Source: Paenibacillus alkaliterrae (GTDB taxonomy: Bacteria > Bacillota > Bacilli > Paenibacillales > Paenibacillaceae). Taken from it: DNA of 47,201 nt. Below are positions 1-12,524 of this stretch, one piece after another (position 1 is the stretch's first letter; each line of letters starts with the position of its first letter). Location: positions 1 through 47,201 of the forward strand of contig NZ_JAKGAP010000056.1 in NCBI RefSeq assembly GCF_021532375.1. Reading direction: 5' to 3'. A program made the position numbers and the translations under genes. The notes below the pieces were generated by a model that worked only from the letters and a program-made list of their open reading frames with translations, was not told the DNA's origin and did no database searches.

Positions 1-38
1 CAGCGTTCGTCCTGAGCCAGGATCAAACTCTCCAAATG
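1..38 (-). rRNA. 16S rRNA, 5' end (partial)
   Basis: Read on the minus strand, the first bases give the universal 16S start (GGAGAGTTTGATCCTGG followed by CTCAGGACGAACGCTG). The gene runs off the left edge, so only about 38 nt are present; the mature 5' end is an estimate by analogy with Bacillus. It heads an rRNA operon transcribed in the same direction as ligA. Confidence 0.96.
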
Positions 39-197
39 GAAGTTTTCGCATCGACGCGATGTCGATGAGAAAAGCTTCATGTGTTTGACTTGCTCAAAAA
101 CTTAACTAGCTATTTTAAAACATTGTCGGATTTTGACGTGATCCATTTGTTCAGTTTTCAAAGAACTTGCTGTCACATTTTGTCGTGACAAGAAACT
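39..197 (-). other. 16S rRNA precursor leader
   Basis: Transcribed leader between rrn promoter P2 and mature 16S. It contains a boxA-like antitermination stretch (TTCTTTGAAAACTGAACA on the minus strand, about 150-167), common in Bacillales rRNA leaders and spacers. A perfect 7-bp hairpin lies close to the 16S start (arms 49-55 and 61-67, loop 56-60). No coding region is seen. The processing role is inferred from family knowledge. Confidence 0.7.
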
Positions 198-226
198 ATG
201 GTATCATCTTCATTTGGCGTTGTCAA
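198..226 (-). promoter_or_regulatory. rrn promoter P2
   Basis: Minus strand: -35 TTGACA (221-226), a 17-bp spacer, -10 TACCAT (198-203). It lies about 160 nt before mature 16S, typical for a Bacillales rrn P2. Spacing is exact and the -35 is perfect. Confidence 0.85.
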
Positions 227-293
227 CAGCTTGTTTTACATTTGCTATTGATTCGTATCGTTGTTTCCCGATGCCTCAGAAGCGACAAGAAAT

Positions 294-322
294 AATATAT
301 CATTTGGCCAACAACAATGCAA
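294..322 (-). promoter_or_regulatory. rrn promoter P1
   Basis: Minus strand: -35 TTGCAT (317-322), a 17-bp spacer, -10 TATATT (294-299), about 96 bp upstream of P2. T- and A-rich runs directly upstream (330-350) could act as an UP element. The tandem arrangement matches known Bacillus rrn operons. Confidence 0.75.
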
Positions 323-416
323 GTTGAAAAAAATTACATTTTTTTGCGACACATTTGCTTCTACTCACTGCTTGAAGAACACTTATTTCAACCGCATCAT
401 TTCCTAATTTATCATA

Positions 417-446
417 AATGGCCCCCGCATCGAATGCAGGGGCCAT
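417..446 (-). terminator. Probable ligA terminator
   Basis: A GC-rich hairpin (GGCCCC arms with a GCAT/ATGC inner stem and one mismatch) begins 20 nt after the ligA stop. The T-tract on the minus side is weak (ATTTATGATAAATT); the plus side has TTCTTTT. It separates ligA from rrn P1. Confidence 0.65.
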
Positions 447-466
447 TCTTTTACATAAATCAGTTA

Positions 467-3243
<2,777 letters not shown>

Positions 3244-3527
3244 TTCGTATTAAACTGGACAAAGCTGTCCCCCTTCGCCATGTAGTGGGTTCTCCCTAAG
3301 GGCGCTGCCCCCGTTCGAGTGGAGAAGACATGTCACCATGCATCCATTGTTCCACCCTACCACCTCGGACTACTACGAGGACTCTGTTACCGTATCGGGC
3401 TTCATTAACTCCCGATTTAGGTAATCCCCATTTACGCTTCAGAGACATGCGCGTTACAGTGTCGGATGTGCCGTTCGTCCTTTAATCTCTGATTGAGCTT
3501 GCCCAGCTTTTGACCATCTGATTAACT

Positions 3528-3535
3528 ATGTCATC
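3528..3535 (-). other. EBS1 of the ligA intron (predicted)
   Basis: Intron nt 316-323. The intron RNA here (GATGACAT) is complementary to the last 8 nt of ligA exon 1 (ATGTCATT, at 3851-3858): 7 Watson-Crick pairs and 1 G-U. Position within domain I fits EBS1. A weaker 5-bp EBS2 candidate lies at 3568-3572 (pairing with TTCGA in the exon). Confidence 0.7.
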
Positions 3536-3850
3536 CCGATAGTTAATCCATTATACACCAATGTTATTTCGATCGGCGTATTTCAGCTGTCCGACTTTTG
3601 CGCCTACCTGGTCGGAGGGAACGTTAACCCTGCTTGGACTGGCATTCAAGTAATTCAACTTTCATCCTCGTCTGTAACTTTTCACCTTGCACTTCAGTAG
3701 CGCCCTGGTAGTTAGGCGACTTAGTGCTTTGACCAACATGCTACACTCCCTCTTCGGTTTCCCTCCAAGATAAGTTGGCTGGTGACAGGCTTTGATGGTT
3801 CGCCTGCTGCTTGCAAAGCAGATTCTGCTGAAGCGCCTTTATGGGCGCAC

Positions 3851-5014
3851 AATGACATCATTCGAACGGCGAATCGTAACAAGCGTGCCTAATGCAAACT
3901 TCAGGTTTTTGCGCTCGATGTCTCCTATATTGTTGAGCGTACAGTTCTGCACGGTAACGCCTGCCAGCTCGACCGCTTCAACCCTGGCTACCGGCGTTAT
4001 TTTGCCCGTGCGGCCTACCTCCCACGATACTGATTCCAGCACCGTCGTCGTTTCCTCCGCTTCGAACTTGAAGGCAACCGCCCAGCGGGGAAATTTATCC
4101 GTGTAACCCAGCGCCTCGCGTGTCCTCATATCGACAACCTTCACAACTGCACCGTCAATCAGAAAATCCAGCTGCTCCCGTTTCTCGGTCACTAGCGCCA
4201 GCTCGGCCTGCACCTCCTCGATCGTATGATGATAGGTCACATACGGGTTCACTTTGAAGCGATTGTCATGCAAAAACTGCTGCATTTCGCGATGATCCGC
4301 AAATGCTGCGCCGTCGGCAAAGCCGATATTATAGAAGAAAGCATTCAGCTTCCGTTCCGCCGTGACCTTCGGATTCAAGTTCCGGAGTGCGCCGGCCGCC
4401 GCATTGCGTGCGTTCTTAAGCGGCTCGGCCGCTGTCTCGTTATATTTTGCCAGTACCGATAGCTGCATGATGCCTTCACCCTGCACCTCAATGATGCCAT
4501 CTGTAAAAGGAATCGTTAGCGGTACCGAGCGAATCGTTTTCACCTGCTGCAAAATGCCTTCCCCGACCGTACCATTGCCGCGGGTCGCCGCTTGAACGAG
4601 CTGCCCGTCCTCATAGGTAAGATTCAGCGTCAGACCATCGAATTTCAGCTCGACCACATAGGCCGGCTGAGGAAGCGGCTCCTTGTCCGGATGTTTTGCG
4701 TTATAATCCGCGACAGCTTTAAGCAGACGGGTGTTCCATGCGAGCAAATCTTCATTGTCCTGCGCCTTATCGAGGCTCCATAAGCGAGCGCGGTGTTTGT
4801 AAGGCTCAAACCCTCCCAGAAGCTCACCGCCCACCCGCTGCGTTGGCGAATCCGGCAAAACAATGCCGGAAGCCGTCTCCAATGCGACAAGCTCATCGTA
4901 GAGCTTGTCGTAATCCACATCGTCTATCGCAGGCTGATCGAGCGTATAGTAGCGATAGTTATGCTCCGTAATAATCGCAGCAAGCTGCTGCATCCGTTCC
5001 ATCTGAGCGTTCAC
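3851..5014 (-). CDS. ligA: NAD-dependent DNA ligase LigA, 5' exon
   Basis: Codons 1-388: domain Ia with the NAD-binding Tyr-rich segment (HNYRYYTLDQPAIDDVDYD, 18-36), the adenylation domain with the nucleophile Lys124 in KFDG, and the OB-fold up to ...RRSNDVI. It ends exactly at the intron boundary, where bacterial LigA proteins normally continue DVI-PE. Start GTG at 5014 is preceded by AAGGAGGA at 7 nt. It follows pcrA by 43 nt and is probably cotranscribed with it, a conserved arrangement in Firmicutes. Without splicing, translation runs three codons into the intron and stops (TAA at 3839-3841), giving a truncated ligase without zinc finger and BRCT. Confidence 0.96.
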
Positions 5015-5057
5015 GGGAGGCTCCTCCTTCTATTCGTCCAAAAATAACTGATTAACG

Positions 5058-7442
5058 CTACACTTTCGTTATCGGCGCAAAGGCTGCAAGCAAGGGCTTG
5101 ATCCCTACCGGCGCGGGAAACGCGACATTTACCTGCATGTCCTTGCCCGTCCCCTTGACGGATACGATGACGCCTATGCCCCATTTGCCGTGCGAAACTC
5201 TGTCACCGGCAGCAAAATCGCGGGAGTCGGCGGCATCGCCCGCCGCACCGCTGCCCTGGGCCGCCCGAGCGGCATCCTGCATCGGCGTGCTCACCCGCAC
5301 GCCGCCGCTGCCGCCCATCGCGGCCGGTCCCGTTCCCCCGATTCCCGGGGAACGGCCGCCCGCGCCAGGCGCGCCGCTTGCAGGCGTGCGCCCTGCGCCT
5401 AAGCGGCCGGCGGCGCTCTGCGCAGCAGCTCCGCCGCCGCTTGTGCCGCTTCGGCCGATCGCGCGGGAATAGCCGCCGCCGGCCGAGACGCCTTCCCTCA
5501 CGCTTTCCGGAATTTCCTGCAGAAAGCGCGAGGGCATGTTGCTGCTCGTGCGGCCGAACAGGGTCCGCATCCGGGCGCAGGTCAAGTACAAGCGCTTCTC
5601 CGCGCGCGTAATACCTACGTAAGCGAGGCGGCGCTCCTCCTCGAGCTCCTCGTTGTCGGCCAGCGCCCGGCTGTGCGGGAATACGCTCTCCTCCATGCCG
5701 ATAATGAACACGACCGGGAACTCAAGCCCCTTTGCGCTGTGCATCGTCATAAGCACGACAGCGTCCTTGTTCTTCTCGGCATCCTCTTCATCCTTGTTCA
5801 TGGAATCGATGTCCGCGATCAAAGCCAAATCCGTCAAGAAGGATACGAGCGTCCGGTCTTCGTTCCGTTTCTCGAAATCCATCGTCACCGACAGAAACTC
5901 CTCAATATTTTCGAGTCGGGCCTTTGACTCGAGCGTGTTCTCCTGATGCAGCTCCAGTCTGTATTGTGAAAGCTCCAGCACCTTCTCGGTCAGCTCCGTC
6001 ACCGACAAATAATCGACCATTCTCGTCAGGTTGTCGATGATATCGTGAAATTCCCTAAGCAGAGTTCGGGTCCGGCCATTCACCTCTACATCGCCCAGAT
6101 CATTCAATACTCTATAGATGGAGGTCCCCCGTCTTGCCGCTTCATCCGCGAGCTTTCCAACCGTCGTATCTCCAATTCCCCGCTTCGGTACATTAATGAT
6201 ACGCTGCAGGCTAATATCGTCATCCGGATTGGAGACGAGCTTCAAATAGCCGAGCAGATCCTTGATCTCTTTGCGGTCGTAGAACTTAATGCCTCCTACA
6301 ATTTGATAAGGAATGTCCGATTTTATCAGTATTTCCTCAATTACCCGCGACTGTGCATTCGTACGGTACAAAATCGCATGATCGGCAAACTTATAGCTCT
6401 TATTCACGTTTTTGCGAATTTCGCCCGTCACGAAATAGCCTTCCTCATGCTCTGAATCAGCTTGATACAAGGAAATCAAATCGCCCGCGCCCTGATCCGT
6501 CCACAGCTTCTTCGGCTTCCGTCCGGTATTAAGCTTGATGACCGCATTCGCAGCATCAAGAATATTCGCGGTCGAACGATAATTTTGCTCCAGCATAATC
6601 GTCCGAGCTTCGGGGTAGTCTCCCTCAAAATTCAAAATATTCGTAATATCGGCGCCGCGCCAACGGTAAATCGACTGGTCGCTGTCGCCGACTACGCATA
6701 TATTATGATGCTTGTCCGCAAGCATGCGGGTCAGCATGTACTGCGCCCGGTTCGTATCCTGATACTCATCGACGTGGATGTAACGGAACTTATTTTGATA
6801 AAAATCAAGCACCTCTGGTACATCCTTAAATAACTGAATCGTCATCATGATCAGGTCGTCGAAATCGAGCGAGTTGTTGCTTCTCAGCCGCTTCTGATAT
6901 TTCGTGAACACCTGGGCCACGATGCCCTGAAAATAATCCCCGACCTTCTGCTCATACTGCTCCGGCGAGATCAGCTCGTTCTTTGCGCCGCTAATCGCGG
7001 CTTGCACAGCCTTCGGCTCGAATTTCTTCGTATCGATATTCATATCCTTCATACAATTGCGAATGACCGAAAGCTGGTCTGACGAGTCCAAAATCGAAAA
7101 GCTAGACGTGAAGCCGATCCGATCGATGTCTCTGCGAAGAATACGCACGCACATGGAGTGGAAGGTCGATACCCATATGTCCCTGCCCGATGGACCGACC
7201 AGTGCGCTTACGCGTTCCTGCATTTCCCGTGACGCTTTATTAGTAAAGGTGATGGCCAATATGCTCCATGGCGCTACACGCTTCTTCTCTATTAAGTAAG
7301 CTATTCGATGCGTCAGCACGCGCGTCTTACCGCTGCCCGCACCGGCCATAATCAGCAATGGCCCGTCAGTTGCCAAAACGGCCTCCCGCTGCGGCGGATT
7401 AAGCTTCTGCACCGCTTGCTCGATGCCCATTTGATTCAACAT
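5058..7442 (-). CDS. pcrA: ATP-dependent DNA helicase PcrA
   Basis: A 794-residue UvrD/Rep-type 3'-5' helicase. Walker A AGAGSGKT is at 33-40; other motifs seen are [10 protein letters not shown], the DEYQDTN Walker B region, [10 protein letters not shown], and [15 protein letters not shown] near the C-terminal RecA lobe. B. subtilis PcrA is about 740 aa; the excess is a Gly/Ala/Ser-rich linker (647-740) before a conserved Tudor-like tail (741-794, [17 protein letters not shown]) that in PcrA/UvrD contacts RNA polymerase. The ATG at 7442 has AAAGGAG at 7 nt. The enzyme acts in repair and in clearing transcription-replication conflicts. It is transcribed with ligA. Confidence 0.97.
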   Translation of the reverse strand: MLNQMGIEQAVQKLNPPQREAVLATDGPLLIMAGAGSGKTRVLTHRIAYLIEKKRVAPWSILAITFTNKASREMQERVSALVGPSGRDIWVSTFHSMCVRILRRDIDRIGFTSSFSILDSSDQLSVIRNCMKDMNIDTKKFEPKAVQAAISGAKNELISPEQYEQKVGDYFQGIVAQVFTKYQKRLRSNNSLDFDDLIMMTIQLFKDVPEVLDFYQNKFRYIHVDEYQDTNRAQYMLTRMLADKHHNICVVGDSDQSIYRWRGADITNILNFEGDYPEARTIMLEQNYRSTANILDAANAVIKLNTGRKPKKLWTDQGAGDLISLYQADSEHEEGYFVTGEIRKNVNKSYKFADHAILYRTNAQSRVIEEILIKSDIPYQIVGGIKFYDRKEIKDLLGYLKLVSNPDDDISLQRIINVPKRGIGDTTVGKLADEAARRGTSIYRVLNDLGDVEVNGRTRTLLREFHDIIDNLTRMVDYLSVTELTEKVLELSQYRLELHQENTLESKARLENIEEFLSVTMDFEKRNEDRTLVSFLTDLALIADIDSMNKDEEDAEKNKDAVVLMTMHSAKGLEFPVVFIIGMEESVFPHSRALADNEELEEERRLAYVGITRAEKRLYLTCARMRTLFGRTSSNMPSRFLQEIPESVREGVSAGGGYSRAIGRSGTSGGGAAAQSAAGRLGAGRTPASGAPGAGGRSPGIGGTGPAAMGGSGGVRVSTPMQDAARAAQGSGAAGDAADSRDFAAGDRVSHGKWGIGVIVSVKGTGKDMQVNVAFPAPVGIKPLLAAFAPITKV

Positions 7443-7480
7443 GCTCCGACTCCTTTGTTCGCATATGTTCGCCTCCTCTA

Positions 7481-7510
7481 AGTGTAGACAACGACCACCC
7501 CCCGTGTCAA
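7481..7510 (-). promoter_or_regulatory. pcrA-ligA promoter (predicted)
   Basis: Minus strand: -35 TTGACA (7505-7510), 18-bp spacer, -10 TACACT (7481-7486), about 40 bp before the pcrA start. With the pcrB terminator upstream, it suggests pcrA-ligA is a separate unit. The remaining part of the 346-bp gap (7511-7719) shows only a small GAGGC/GCCTC stem at 7687-7701. Confidence 0.6.
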
Positions 7511-7718
7511 TTTACAAGGCCAAAAAAACACACTACAATCCCATTCATCAACTAGCCTATACACATGACTCAATCGCGGCAAATAAAACGTATACGGCGA
7601 ATCCTTAATGAACGTTACTGAGCTGACGGGATAGTGGAGCAAAGAAGAGAAAAACACATTATCCGATATTTAGCTAATCATATGCATGAGGCCTTAGCCT
7701 CACCCCCTCTTCCGGCTC

Positions 7719-7774
7719 CAAAAAAATAGCGCAGCTCATCATAACAAAGGTATGTCCCTCATGATGCGCCGCGC
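7719..7774 (-). terminator. pcrB terminator
   Basis: Minus-strand hairpin with 14-nt arms (7729-7742 and 7761-7774; one mismatch, one G-U) followed by TATTTTTTT. It lies 15 nt after the pcrB stop, so pcrB appears to be terminated before pcrA. Confidence 0.8.
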
Positions 7775-7788
7775 GATTTTGTACCAAA

Positions 7789-8508
7789 CTACTTTGTATG
7801 CAGGCCGCTTCGCGGCGCTTTCTGTACAGCTGCTACAGTGGATAACGCAGCCGTAAGATCCGTATAAATAACGTTGCCGACGACGACGGTATGAGCTGCT
7901 TCCCCCGCTTGCCGCGCTTTGTCGGCATCGTCGATGCCGCCGCCATAGAACAGCTGCGCGTTAACGACCGCCCCGCGCGCCCGCTTCACAAGCTGCATAT
8001 CTCCGAATCGGCCGCTGTATTCCAAATAGATAACCGGCAGCTGCATGAGACGGTCGGCCATCCGGACATGAGCGATCAGCTCGTCTTCGCCAAGCTCGGT
8101 CTGCGCCCCGGTCAGCTTTGCCGCTGTCGCCTCTGCGTTCAGAATAATATAGCCTTGAGCTGCTGTCTCTTCCCAGGGGACGAAGGTGCCGTACTCCTTC
8201 AGCCCTTCGGTTTGCCGCCCGTTAATCCATTCTGCCCGGTTCGTGTTAAGAACGAGGGGCACGAAATAACCGTCAAAGCCGGGGACGGCACCCTCCAGGG
8301 TGGACACCTCAAGCGCGCAATCTACCGCATATCTGCGAATGCGTGCCATAAGGTCGACCGTATTTTCAAAAGTTATGCCGCTGGAGCCTCCAACGATTAT
8401 CGCATCGGTCCCTGACGTACATATCGCATCGAGCGCCTCGTCGGTTATTGTCCGATCCGGGTCGAGCTTAAACACATGCCTCCAGCCGGAAAACCATCTC
8501 TCACTCAT
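7789..8508 (-). CDS. pcrB: Heptaprenylglyceryl phosphate synthase PcrB
   Basis: 239 residues, the normal size for PcrB/GGGPS-like TIM barrels. Seen are the N-terminal KLDPDR motif, GTDAIIVGGSSGIT, the substrate-pocket region VPLVLNTNR, and near the C-terminus LFYGGGIDDADKARQAGEAAHTVVVGNVIY, the phosphate-binding glycine loops. The family joins sn-glycerol-1-phosphate to a polyprenyl diphosphate (heptaprenyl in Bacillales), making an archaea-like ether lipid. Its place before pcrA-ligA is conserved in Bacillus. ATG start with a moderate GAGG site. Confidence 0.95.
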   Translation of the reverse strand: MSERWFSGWRHVFKLDPDRTITDEALDAICTSGTDAIIVGGSSGITFENTVDLMARIRRYAVDCALEVSTLEGAVPGFDGYFVPLVLNTNRAEWINGRQTEGLKEYGTFVPWEETAAQGYIILNAEATAAKLTGAQTELGEDELIAHVRMADRLMQLPVIYLEYSGRFGDMQLVKRARGAVVNAQLFYGGGIDDADKARQAGEAAHTVVVGNVIYTDLTAALSTVAAVQKAPRSGLHTK

Positions 8509-8656
8509 TAAAGATCAAGCCTCGCTTTATCACAAAAAATAGAATACTCATTATGAGGTTATTCCTCTATGCTATGCCAGAGAGAATACCATGTCAAACG
8601 CTCCCATTTAATCTAGCTTTTTCTTTGCCTTTAGCTTCAATCATGCCGTTTACAGT

Positions 8657-8698
8657 AAAAATGCACCGCTCTCCCCATTCTCAGAGATAACGGTGCAT
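8657..8698 (-). terminator. Terminator of the U32 gene
   Basis: Stem ATGCACCG/CGGTGCAT (8661-8668 and 8691-8698), with an inner CTCTC/GAGA pairing, followed on the minus strand by TTTTTA. It begins about 25 nt after the U32 stop codon. Confidence 0.85.
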
Positions 8699-8723
8699 CA
8701 TAGCTGTTACGAAGTCAGGCTTC

Positions 8724-11288
8724 TTACTTCACCAGTTGGCCGCGCGTTACGCCTAGCTGGTTGATCGCCTTCAGGCTGCGCCAAACCTGCGTGCCGTTAA
8801 TGCGGCCGTCGAGCGCATCGCGGTAGAGCGACAGCACCTCGAGCACCTTATCCGGCGTTTCCTCCAGAAATTCGACGCGGAAATGGGATACGCCAAGTCC
8901 GACGAAATTGCGGATATATTCCGCTCCCGACTGCTCGATCGCGTTGTATACCGTATTGCGGCAGCCTTCGTCGACGCGAACGGGATGCGCCATGCCGATC
9001 CGATCCTGCAGGGAAGCGCGTTGCTCCTCGCATGGACGGCCGCAATTCGTGAAGTCCGTACCTTCACTCATGAAGGTGCAATACACGCAATGCTCCGTAT
9101 GGAACATCGGCAAATGCTGATGGATAACAACTTCCAGCTTCGACGTATCCGAACTTTCGAGCAAATCGACCATTTGCTGAATGTTCAGGTCGTACGACGG
9201 CGTAATGAGATCAAGCCCAACCTCAGTAAACAAGTTTACTGCTTTATGGTTCGCGACGTTCAGTGAGAAATCGCCGATCAGCTTCGGAAACGGCTTATTC
9301 GGGTTCTCCGCCCGGGCGCGCAGATAATAGTAAAGCGCGCCTGTGTTGCGGACGAGAACCGCGTCAGGCTGCAGCTTCAAAATATTCACGTGATAGCCGT
9401 TTTCCCCCGGCATATGAATGCGCGGCGTCGCCAGCGCGATCGGTTTGCCCGCTTCGCGAGCAGCTGCTACCGCTGCCGGAAACTGCTTAATGAATTCAAA
9501 ATCGGCATAAATGCAGGCAACGTCGGTTTTCGCCGCCGCCTGCACCTGCTCAAGGCTGCGGCATAACGCTGTCAGCTTGGCGTCCTTGCCGCTACGCGGC
9601 GCCAAAATATCCTTCTGCGCCGCTCCGCCTTCGAACGCATCCGCGCGCGCATCGACCTCGCGCTTCACATATACAGGCGGCTTCGGACGCTCGCCGGTTA
9701 ACAGCTCGACCGCTTCGCGGCGCAGCCGGTTCAGCTCGCGGATCGGTACGATGAGGTCTCCTTGCAGATCGACCTCCAGCTTATCCAGCTGATATACGGT
9801 GCCTCCAAGACGGCCCAACTGGTCCTCAAGCAGAGCCGCGTCCATTGGACGCTTCTGCGCTTGCTCCAGCTCAAGCTCGGAGACCACCTCTATGGTCGTC
9901 CCCTTCTGGACATCCGTCCACCAGGTACGCATCGGTTGTCCGAGCGCGCCGGTGACGCGGACATGAAGCGGAAATACGCGATACGGCTTATCCGTTTCGA
10001 ACGTCGCTCTCAGACGCTTGTCCAGTGCCGGATCGCTCGTCTTCCATACGCGGTCGCCGACGTGGACCTTGCGCAAGTCAACGTCATCACGCCCCGCTAC
10101 CAATTCAATCAGCGTGCCTTCCTGAGCTTCGCCTTCGATCTTGACGCCCTGACGTCGTATATCATAGACGCGGCCGCCCTCTTCCTTCTTCGTCGGATCG
10201 CCTGCGTCAAACACAATGCCATCGCCGCGCTTCAATGGCGCTTCGATGCGCAGCGTAACCGCATCGCGCATGATGCGCTCTACCCGGCCGAGGTAGACGC
10301 CACGGCTTTTCGGGAACGTGCCCTCTACGAGCTGCTTGTTGTTCGTTCCCGACAGGAAACCGTGCGTGAAGCCGCGCGAGAAGCTTTGCTGCAGCTCACG
10401 CACCTCCTCCGCCGACGGCTTCGACAGGTCGCCGTCGAAATATTTATCGATCGCGCGCCGATACTTGCTCACGACATTCGCGACATATTCCGGGCTTTTG
10501 AGACGCCCTTCGATTTTAAAGGACGTGACGCCCGCCTGGATGAGCTCCGGCACAATATCGATCGCCGCCAAATCCTTCGGCGACAGCAAATACGCGATGT
10601 CTCCCATCGGCTGCACCTCGCCGTCGACCATCAGATCGTACGGCAGCCGGCAAGCCTGCGCGCATTCGCCGCGATTCGCGGAGCGGCCTCCCCACATTTC
10701 TGAAGTGAGGCACTGTCCCGAGTACGATACGCATAACGCGCCATGCACGAATACCTCCATCGGCAGCTTCGCCTGCTCGCCGATCGTCCGGATTTGCTTC
10801 AGGTTATTTTCCCGTCCGAGCACCACCCGCTCAAGGCCGAACGGCTTCGTGAACTCCACCGCCTCGGGGGAAGTGATCGTCATTTGCGTCGAGCCGTGAA
10901 TCGGGAAGTCCGGCGACAGCTCGCGAATAAGCTTTACCAGTCCCAAATCCTGCACGATTACGGCATCCACACCTGCATCGATACACATTTCAATCAGCTT
11001 CTGCGCGTCCCGCAGCTCATCTTCAAACACGAGAATGTTGAACGTTAAAAAGCCTTTCACACCGTACGTATGAAGAAATGCCATAATTTCCGGCAGCTCC
11101 TCGCTGCGGAAGTTGTTCGCACGGGCGCGGGCGTTAAACTTCTCCACGCCAAAAAATATCGCATCGGCGCCGTTCGCCACAGCCGCCCGCATGCAATCCC
11201 AATCGCCGGCCGGAGCCAGCAGCTCTATATCCGATCTTACTATTGTAGAAGTCATCTGAACGATCAATCCCTCACATTCTTGAAACAT
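8724..11288 (-). CDS. Peptidase U32 family protein (long form, RlhA/TrhP-like)
   Basis: 854 residues. The N-terminal U32 domain begins IELLAPAGDWDCMRAAVANG and carries GQCLTSEMWGGRSANRGECAQACRLPYD with conserved cysteines; a middle DUF3656-like region and a C-terminal half follow with CVYCTFMSEGTDFTNCGRPC. Despite the peptidase name, E. coli relatives (TrhP, RlhA, UbiU/V) act with an iron-sulfur cluster in hydroxylating RNA or ubiquinone. An RNA-hydroxylation role (tRNA U34 or 23S C2501) is the best guess, not shown here. Start is uncertain: ATG at 11288 or ATG at 11255, neither with a convincing ribosome binding site. It is divergent from the isomerase-like gene. Confidence 0.9.
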   Translation of the reverse strand: MFQECEGLIVQMTSTIVRSDIELLAPAGDWDCMRAAVANGADAIFFGVEKFNARARANNFRSEELPEIMAFLHTYGVKGFLTFNILVFEDELRDAQKLIEMCIDAGVDAVIVQDLGLVKLIRELSPDFPIHGSTQMTITSPEAVEFTKPFGLERVVLGRENNLKQIRTIGEQAKLPMEVFVHGALCVSYSGQCLTSEMWGGRSANRGECAQACRLPYDLMVDGEVQPMGDIAYLLSPKDLAAIDIVPELIQAGVTSFKIEGRLKSPEYVANVVSKYRRAIDKYFDGDLSKPSAEEVRELQQSFSRGFTHGFLSGTNNKQLVEGTFPKSRGVYLGRVERIMRDAVTLRIEAPLKRGDGIVFDAGDPTKKEEGGRVYDIRRQGVKIEGEAQEGTLIELVAGRDDVDLRKVHVGDRVWKTSDPALDKRLRATFETDKPYRVFPLHVRVTGALGQPMRTWWTDVQKGTTIEVVSELELEQAQKRPMDAALLEDQLGRLGGTVYQLDKLEVDLQGDLIVPIRELNRLRREAVELLTGERPKPPVYVKREVDARADAFEGGAAQKDILAPRSGKDAKLTALCRSLEQVQAAAKTDVACIYADFEFIKQFPAAVAAAREAGKPIALATPRIHMPGENGYHVNILKLQPDAVLVRNTGALYYYLRARAENPNKPFPKLIGDFSLNVANHKAVNLFTEVGLDLITPSYDLNIQQMVDLLESSDTSKLEVVIHQHLPMFHTEHCVYCTFMSEGTDFTNCGRPCEEQRASLQDRIGMAHPVRVDEGCRNTVYNAIEQSGAEYIRNFVGLGVSHFRVEFLEETPDKVLEVLSLYRDALDGRINGTQVWRSLKAINQLGVTRGQLVK

Positions 11289-11429
11289 GCTTTCACTAGT
11301 GTAACAAACCGCGACGGTCTAATCCACCACCCATTACTGCCAGCTTGCACTCTTCATGCTAGTTTTGTTTTGTTATTATGCGATTTTGCTAAATGTGATT
11401 TCGGTTATGTGTTCCTTTTGCAGAAGTGT

Positions 11430-11476
11430 TATACTAGGAGAGAATGCTAAATCAATCCATTTGATGGATTCGGGAG
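11430..11476 (+). promoter_or_regulatory. -10 element and ribosome binding site of the isomerase-like gene
   Basis: TATACT at 11430-11435 is a good -10; no clear -35 lies at the right distance. The ribosome binding site GGGAGG (11472-11477) is 11 nt before ATG 11489, which decides this start. Confidence 0.5.
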
Positions 11477-11488
11477 GTAACGAAGTAT

Positions 11489-12457
11489 ATGAAATTAGGT
11501 GTATTCAGCGTTCTTTTTGCACAAAAGCCGTTCGAGGAAGCGCTCGACTATATTGCCTCCAAAGGGCTTGATGCGATTGAGATCGGAACAGGCGGTTATC
11601 CGGGAAATGCGCACTGCGATTTGGATGGATTGCTTGCTGACGAAGGTAAGCTGAAAGCGTTTAAGCAAGCAGTGGAATCACGCGGTTTGATGATCAGCGC
11701 ACTTAGCTGCCACGCTAATCCGCTTCACCCGCAGAAGGCCATTTCCACCGAGCATGACGAGGTTATCCGCAAAACGATCGAGCTCGCTAACCGTCTTGAG
11801 GTAGCGGTCGTGAACACGTTCTCCGGCTGCCCGGGCGACCATGAGGATGCGAAATATCCAAATTGGCCTATAGCGCCTTGGCCGAACGATTTCCAGGATA
11901 TATTGAAATGGCAGTGGGAAGCGAAAGTTATTCCATATTGGTCCGAGATCGGAAAGCTGGCTGAAGCTGGCGGCGTAAAAATCGGTCTTGAGCTGCATGG
12001 CGGCTTCTCCGTGCACAGCCCGGCGACTTTGCTTCGCCTGCGCGAAGCGGCCGGCAATGCGATCGGCGCCAATCTTGACCCGAGCCACATGTGGTGGCAA
12101 GGCATCGATCCGGTACAAGCGGTACATATTCTTGGACGCGCCGGCGCGATTCACCACTTCCATGCGAAGGATACGACAATTGATCCAATCAACGTCAATC
12201 ATCATGGCGTAACGGATATGCAATCCTATGCGCTTATGCTTGACCGCGCGTGGCAGTTCCGTACTGTCGGCTACGGACATGATCTGAAGATATGGGCTGA
12301 CATCCTTAGCGCCCTGCGTTTGGTCGGCTACGACTACGTTGTCAGCATCGAGCATGAAGACGGCTTGATGTCCGTTGACGAGGGCTTCACCAAAGCCGTT
12401 CAAAATCTGCAGCAAATTCTTATCCGCGAGCCGCTTGGCGAGATGTGGTGGGTATAA
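11489..12457 (+). CDS. Sugar phosphate isomerase/epimerase-like TIM-barrel protein
   Basis: 322 residues of the xylose-isomerase-like TIM-barrel superfamily (IolE, hydroxypyruvate isomerase and endonuclease IV relatives). It begins MKLGVFSVLF, then DAIEIGTGGYPGNAHCD. Likely metal-site residues: Glu in IGLELHGG, Asp/His in NLDPSHMWWQG, His in HFHAKD, and Glu in VVSIEHED. The pattern fits a divalent-metal sugar isomerase or epimerase, perhaps for an inositol- or keto-sugar. The substrate cannot be told, as no transport or regulator genes adjoin. It stands alone between the divergent U32 gene and a strong convergent terminator. Confidence 0.88.
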   Translation: MKLGVFSVLFAQKPFEEALDYIASKGLDAIEIGTGGYPGNAHCDLDGLLADEGKLKAFKQAVESRGLMISALSCHANPLHPQKAISTEHDEVIRKTIELANRLEVAVVNTFSGCPGDHEDAKYPNWPIAPWPNDFQDILKWQWEAKVIPYWSEIGKLAEAGGVKIGLELHGGFSVHSPATLLRLREAAGNAIGANLDPSHMWWQGIDPVQAVHILGRAGAIHHFHAKDTTIDPINVNHHGVTDMQSYALMLDRAWQFRTVGYGHDLKIWADILSALRLVGYDYVVSIEHEDGLMSVDEGFTKAVQNLQQILIREPLGEMWWV

Positions 12458-12460
12458 TAA

Positions 12461-12512
12461 GCACAAGAAAGAAGGTCTGGCGGACATGTCCGCCAGACCT
12501 TCTTTCTTGTGC
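12461..12512. terminator. Bidirectional terminator, 52-bp perfect palindrome
   Basis: Two 26-nt arms (12461-12486 and 12487-12512) are exact reverse complements with no spacer; the realistic loop is ACAT-like at the centre. Outer arms are purine-rich on one side and TTCTTTCTT on the other. It starts 3 nt after the isomerase stop and ends 12 nt before the convergent small gene's stop, so it can end both transcripts. Confidence 0.88.
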
Positions 12513-12524
12513 AATTTGAATGGT

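Noticed and set aside
9762..10703. Long plus-strand frame opposite the U32 gene
   Set aside because: Shadow of a well-conserved minus-strand gene; no family pattern or ribosome binding site. The same holds for plus frames opposite uvrB, argJ, argH and secA.
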